This document shows, piece by piece, positions 59,889 through 64,000 of a DNA stretch of 64,000 bases (position 1 is its first letter; every line of letters begins with the position of its first letter). The translations under genes were made by a program, and so were the position numbers. Under the pieces are notes generated by a model. The model made no database searches. It saw only the letters and a program-made list of their open reading frames with translations, and had not been told where the DNA came from. This stretch comes from Balanoglossus misakiensis (Eukaryota > Hemichordata). The stretch lies in assembly GCA_040954595.2 (NCBI GenBank), contig CM082595.2:6200001-6264000 (forward strand), given 5' to 3'.

Positions 59889-60381
59889 CACGTCCAAAAC
59901 TGCCATCATCGATTAAACATTTTGGGCAGTTTACGTACGTCGACAAAAAACCTGTGATTTATGATTCATAGTATGTAAATTGTGAACTCTGCATTTTGCG
60001 TAATTTTTTTTCACCTTTAATTTTTGGCAGGGCGAAGAAGGCGTTATTCAGGTTTTGTCTCTTCTGAAGAATGAACTCGCCAAATGCATGAGCAGCACGG
60101 GTGAGGAGTTTCGAGTTGCTTTTCTCTACATCGCAGCACAGAATGACGGACCAAAGTGCTTGGGCAAAAATATTTAAGAACCAGTTGATATAATGTGTAA
60201 CGTTTCTGAAACGACAAATTTAAGTGTTGCCTTTTTTGCATCCCATGGCAGAATATTTCATAGTTCGGATAATGACTAAACCGTTCTCCGTTTGCTTTCT
60301 CTGCCAGGCTGCACTTCTATTGACGAAATCGGTTCATTCTGCGTCGTACGGTCATCCTCTGTCCACGATGACGACGACTGA
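56342..60381 (+). CDS. Membrane-anchored (S)-2-hydroxyacid oxidase-like protein, probably catalytically dead
   Basis: Nine exons: 56342-56454, 56619-56753, 56969-57114, 57400-57573, 58297-58445, 58862-59041, 59633-59791, 60031-60100 and 60308-60381, in frame, 399 aa. Residues ~8-29 form a transmembrane segment followed by KKRRK, absent from the soluble peroxisomal family members. The rest aligns with FMN-dependent hydroxyacid oxidases: NIAAF, DLSTTIL, LPIGIGPS, WLQIY, LGAKACFVGRPVLYG, GEEGV. Key residues have changed: SNHGG is SNEGG (E288 for the catalytic His), the following Arg is K291, the FMN Lys is M264, DGGVR is YGGVR (Y319), and the TVDTP segment is VVSSGG. Conserved frame and splice sites argue for a maintained pseudoenzyme, not a dead gene. 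The ATG has an excellent context (GCCATGG). Confidence 0.88.
57129..57349. repeat. (CATT)n then (CAGT)n microsatellite
   Basis: About 160 bp of CATT repeats followed by about 60 bp of CAGT repeats in intron 3 of the oxidase-like gene. Confidence 0.97.
57591..57715. mobile_element. Near-perfect fold-back hairpin with 9-bp target duplication
   Basis: Element 57600-57706 begins CAATCTGATTAAAATC and ends with its inverted copy; arms of about 49 bp, including GTAGGGAACGGCGACGTG, pair almost perfectly around a loop near GTCGCCTA. Identical TCCAATTCA direct repeats flank it (57591-57599, 57707-57715). It lies 17 bp past the donor of exon 4 of the oxidase-like gene. Confidence 0.88.
57827..58195. 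mobile_element. AAAGGGACAAAGTC MITE, long copy
   Basis: TTTAAAGGGACAAAGTCTC at the left, GAGACTTTGTCCCTTTAA at the right. Similarity between the arms continues deep inside (GATACAAGAC versus GTCTTGTATC), so it is a long fold-back of about 365 bp. It lies in intron 4 of the oxidase-like gene. The related short form is at 38047-38202. Confidence 0.8.
58681..58858. repeat. (CTGT)n/(CT)n low-complexity tract
   Basis: Pyrimidine-rich CTGT, CTCT and C-run sequence that serves directly as the polypyrimidine tract of the acceptor at 58861 in the oxidase-like gene. Confidence 0.95.
59814..59888. repeat. (CAA)n microsatellite
   Basis: CAA repeats with short interruptions, in intron 7 of the oxidase-like gene. 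Confidence 0.95.
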
Positions 60382-61099
60382 AAACCCGGACTGGTTAGCG
60401 ATTGGCCGGTTGATGGCCCCGGTTGATGGCCAGGATGAACTGCCACGAGCACGTCCACCTTCAAAGCAATATTTATTCCTCGACAGTTTGCTCAATTCAG
60501 CCTGGGACAACAGGCCCCGGGAGAAATTGAGAGTTTGCCGTACGCGTACCCACCAAACAATTTTCCGAGTATGCTAAACATGTTCTCAGTTTTATTGATC
60601 GTGCTTTAGTTTTCAACAGCGCCACTGGAGTTGGGATAAATACTTACTGGACTGTTTTGTGAATAGCACAGTTCCACGAGATTTTTTCAGACAATGGCAA
60701 GCTTATCGTGCTGTCAAATATCCATAACTTTGTGGCATGTTGGTGACAGTATTCGTAGAAGACTGACGGCGTGTGATTTGTTTTATTCAAGGAGACAGAC
60801 CACCGGGAACTATTTCATGCTCGTATGAGAGAGTGATCAAATTTAATGCTGCAACAAATGATTGATTTTGTTAATCCGAAGCAATATACCATTTCCAGAC
60901 ATTGCGAGATGTCGCGTGCCGAGGCAGTATTTATGGGCGGACATTTTGTGACACAGAACAGACAGAAAACGGCAAAGCGTGCAGACGGCACAAAAATTAG
61001 AATTTTTGTTAAATACTGTAACCAGTTGCATGCGAGGAGTAAATTATCACGACAAAACTTATTTTGAATCGAAGTTTTGCGATAATACTTTTTACCCAA

Positions 61100-61105
61100 A
61101 ATAAA
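61100..61105 (+). terminator. Possible poly(A) signal of the oxidase-like gene
   Basis: AATAAA 719 bp past the stop codon at 60381. The remainder of 60382-61807 shows no supported gene. Confidence 0.35.
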
Positions 61106-61807
61106 CTTATTGTCATACCAATTAACAACACGTTTTTGGTCCTTATTTAGTCTCTCATACAGCGAATATGCTACAACAAATTACTACATACTACAAGAGT
61201 GTTCAACTTGTTACACTTGTGTTATGATTTTGTTTCTGTTGTCATCGATGTTGACTATATTCTCCTACATGACACCTGTCGAACGCTTAATACCTTCGAC
61301 ATTTTATGTCCTACTTCGATACCAGTTCATCGGGATTAGTATCTTACCTGGGCAAAAAACAGCCTTCCCCTCCGCCAAGTTGGCTATTCCGGGTGGGCCT
61401 TTAGCGTTTGGTTGCTGTTATTTATTTGATGTATTGAACTTTACCGGTTTCACGTCCGAGGCGACAAAAATCGTGTCTTTCTTTAACTAATACGTTGCCA
61501 ATCTTCGATAGTCCAAAATCAGCATCAAAAATCCTAGGATTCAAATCTGCGGCTTGTCCCGAACCGGTCCCGAACCAGTATATACTGCCACCTACGGCAT
61601 GCAGCCAGCATGATGTATCCGGAATACATCCTGATTCTGAATCCAACTTGAAAACTTATTCTCTTGCCCCAAACCCGGAAGTATTGTTGCTAGCGGCGAC
61701 TGTGTAGAGAGAAATGTGAGAATAAGTGTTTGGTCCGGAACCGCTATTGTCTCTCCAGGTGTTTTTATCAAGATCTTGTCTATGACTTTGTGTTAGAATA
61801 GTTTAAA

Positions 61808-63382
61808 ATGCAGAAGTTTACCGTAGCTGTAATCTTGGTTGTAGTGTGTGGGTGTGTCGCTTTGGACGACCCAAAATCATGGCCCTTCGCTGACCCGAAC
61901 AAGTTCGCAGTGGCGGAAGACAGTGGTTCTGAGGTCGACCAGGAATTTCTGGCCAAACCAAAATGGTTGTACGATTTGGACGGTAGACCGGTCGCCGTGT
62001 TCGAGAACGTAGTCAGCTACAAGACCGTGTATGCCCTGTCAGTGTATCAGTTTCTGACAAACTATTGGAGGTAAGCGAATCAACGCATTGATACAAACAA
62101 GTTTTCGTGGTGTCAATTGCATGGTAAATGCTGGATTCATGTTAAATATCAAGAAAACTTTCACTTTCGCACTTAGTCTTTAAATTCGCTTCACTATAAT
62201 ATCTTTATTGGCAACCGTATGGCTCTGAGCGTTCTATGGAGCTAAAATAAGAACTTTAATTTCGTTATATCCCAAATTGGTCGTTTCCGAGGGCTTTGTT
62301 GTAACACGCCGAGTTTGAGTGATTCATGTGGAAGCATATGGTTAACTAGGAATTATAACACGGAAAACTTATTAATGAACTTGATAATATTATATAATAA
62401 TTATGTAATTAAAATCCGACCATCATACTTTTTTGACACACTTTATTTTCTCAGCAAAATACAAACACATCATAATTATGTTTTCCACCAAGGTATGGCA
62501 CAACGCTGGACCCATGCAATGAGAATGACGCTGCTGATTCCAATAATGCGCCGTGGAGGTCGAACCATGATGGGGAGGTGTTTGCCGAAAGTTCTGTGGG
62601 CAAGGCTGTGCAGGGATTAGTCATGAAAATGAGCGGAAGCAGTCAACCCTATCATGTCTATCAGGTCACAGATTATGTTATTAGGAGGTAAGAGAGGCAA
62701 CTTTTTCAGTGGCTGCATCAAGCTCATTTTATATGTGATGTTATGAAACAGCTTGTACAGTTCTGAAAATTTCTAGCTCAGAATTCCTGGCATGATGAAT
62801 AACATATCTGATCAATTCAATATTAAAGATTCTAAAATGGCTTAGAGCTGTGATGGTTTTGCTGATTCTCGCCTGCTGAGCTGATGTGGATAACAGTCCT
62901 TATGCGAAGGGATATTCTGGGACATGGGTACTTCTATAGAAATAAACAATAGCCCTTTTGTCTGCTGCGCACAGAACACAGTTTTATTGGGAAACAAAAG
63001 GTTGGCTGTGCATTGTTTAAACCTGCATATGCTCCTTTATCAGCTGACACATAAATTGGTAAATGATTGCATTCAGCATGTATCCGATCTGTCAAGGCAA
63101 CAATTACTATGTCCAGACTGTACAATGCATGTAGGAAATAAGCTGGAGTTTTTTTGCAATTATTTGCTATCTCACATTTGATTGGTTCATTTAGGGGTGA
63201 TGTCATCAAACTTCACCACGATGCCACTAGGGAGGATAGGGAATTCTCAGCTCTCATTTACTTGAACGAGATCTGGAAGAAGAACTATTACGGAGAAACG
63301 ATGTTTTACGACAACGATGAGGAAATTGCCGCAGTTGTCAAACCGAGCTTTGGCAGAATTGTCATCTGGGAAAGTTCTGTTG
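61808..63382 (+). CDS. Secreted 2-oxoglutarate/Fe(II) oxygenase (prolyl-hydroxylase-like), 5' part
   Basis: Three exons: 61808-62070, 62493-62687 and 63195-63382 (GT-AG, in frame), 215 complete codons; further exons lie right of the window or were not found. Residues 1-19 are a signal peptide (VAVILVVVCGCVAL). The C-terminal part has the family pattern KLHHDA (H160-x-D162), SALIYLNEIWKKNYYGETMF and KPSFGRIVIWESS; the distal His and 2OG-binding Arg should come in the next exon. Such proteins hydroxylate residues in secretory-pathway proteins, or small molecules; the substrate is unknown. The ATG at 61808 (AAAATGC) is the first in frame before the signal peptide. Confidence 0.85.
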
Positions 63383-63619
63383 GTGAGTGTAAAAATTTAG
63401 GAAAGCATGTACGGCCTGGCTAGTTAAAGGCCATTCTCTCGATCCCAGGACAGTACAATGAAGGCAAATAAGACATCCTTTGTGTTAGCACCTAACTGTT
63501 TATTGGAAACACAAGATTTGCTCCACTGTTGAGAAGGGCCTTTAAATATTCACAGACCATGCCAAAGCATTCGGATAATCCAAAATTCGGATTATTGGTG
63601 GTCGGATAATCGGTGTTCC

Positions 63620-63870
63620 ACTGTAATAAGGAGACATCATGAGGGTATCGAACTCACAATCAGAGAGTTGTGGGTTCGAGACCTGGACATGGCCGTGGAT
63701 TTTATATCTGAGGATGGTGACTTCATAGCCGTGATGTTGTGCCCTTGAGCAAGGCACTTTACTTCTCATTGCTTCTCCCTTATCCAGGAGTGGCAGGGTG
63801 CCTCATCCTGTTATTGGGCTATAGTCACCTGTTGGAAGATGGATAAATAATTAGTGTATAACCAATTAAT
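63620..63870 (+). mobile_element. tRNA-derived SINE (probable)
   Basis: GGGTTCGAGACCT (63670-63682) matches the RNA polymerase III B box, with a tRNA-like stretch before it. Downstream GTGCCCTTGAGCAAGGCACT is the conserved motif known from V-SINE-type families of deuterostomes, and the unit ends in an AT-rich tail near ATAAATAATTA. It lies downstream of the third exon of the 2OG oxygenase. Confidence 0.6.
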
Positions 63871-64000
63871 TTTATCAATATTTATAGGGAATGGGTCGTC
63901 GCGCCACAAGGGTGTCCCCCCTTGATGAGAATATGCCCTCCCATACCATACCAGCGCAAACCCCACTGCAGTCGCCACGACCTACTAGGATCTTCAGTTG
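63871..64000. other. Right edge, no supported exon
   Basis: A frame after TTTATAG (63887) does not continue the oxygenase in the required phase without a stop, so the next exon is probably beyond the window. Confidence 0.4.

Noticed and set aside
63887-64000. Frame GMGRRATRVSPLDEN near the right edge as fourth oxygenase exon
   Set aside because: The acceptor TTTATAG gives the wrong phase; in the correct phase a TGA follows after about a dozen codons, and the expected distal His motif is absent.
1-64000. CRISPR arrays, bacterial operons, ribosome binding sites, rRNA or functional tRNA genes
   Set aside because: Sequence is animal nuclear DNA; direct repeats are minisatellites and microsatellites without spacer structure, and the only tRNA-like box is within a SINE.

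Overview
The window reads as nuclear DNA of an animal: intron-rich genes with GT-AG splice sites, AATAAA signals, long simple repeats and many short non-autonomous DNA transposons. The gene set (tandem NNMT-like methyltransferases, tandem cytosolic sulfotransferases, a PIDD-like LRR/ZU5/UPA/death-domain protein with a very large LRR array, and a multidomain fusion enzyme) fits an invertebrate deuterostome, most likely an amphioxus (Branchiostoma). That assignment is inference from gene content, not a database match. All gene models were spliced by hand; every complete model keeps one reading frame across all junctions.

Layout. 0.4-3.5 kb: two NNMT/PNMT-type methyltransferase genes on the minus strand (the first runs off the left edge). 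They are interleaved with a decayed ZU5 exon and five intact 3' exons (ZU5-UPA-death) of a plus-strand PIDD-like paralog (4.4-6.9 kb). 9.7-17.1 kb: a complete nine-exon PIDD-like gene (1802 aa, about 50 LRRs, most of them in one 3.3-kb exon). 19.2-20.3 kb: an intronless class A GPCR. 24.7-32.5 kb: two seven-exon sulfotransferases in tandem, minus strand. 34.9-47.3 kb: a ten-exon minus-strand gene whose 1072-aa product joins a signal peptide, a JmjC/cupin-type oxygenase, a complete aldo-keto reductase and an eight-bladed PQQ-type beta-propeller. 56.3-60.4 kb: a membrane-anchored relative of (S)-2-hydroxyacid oxidase that has lost most catalytic residues. 61.8 kb to the edge: the 5' part of a secreted prolyl-hydroxylase-like 2-oxoglutarate oxygenase.

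The strongest candidate for something undescribed is the JmjC-AKR-PQQ fusion. Its splice phases agree throughout, the AKR part has no start of its own, and both catalytic centres (HxD...H and the D-Y-K-H tetrad) look intact. It would put an Fe/2-oxoglutarate oxygenase and an NAD(P)H oxidoreductase on one secretory-pathway polypeptide. The propeller exons are symmetric class 1-1 exons. The hydroxyacid-oxidase pseudoenzyme and the PIDD-like protein without visible HFS self-cleavage sites come next.

Non-coding DNA is rich in miniature elements: five copies of a TTAA-flanked family; two copies of an element framed in both cases by the same 9-bp direct repeat; two unrelated fold-back hairpins, each with 9-bp target duplications; and hAT-like, TA-flanked and other families. 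Intergenic stretches without visible genes are listed.
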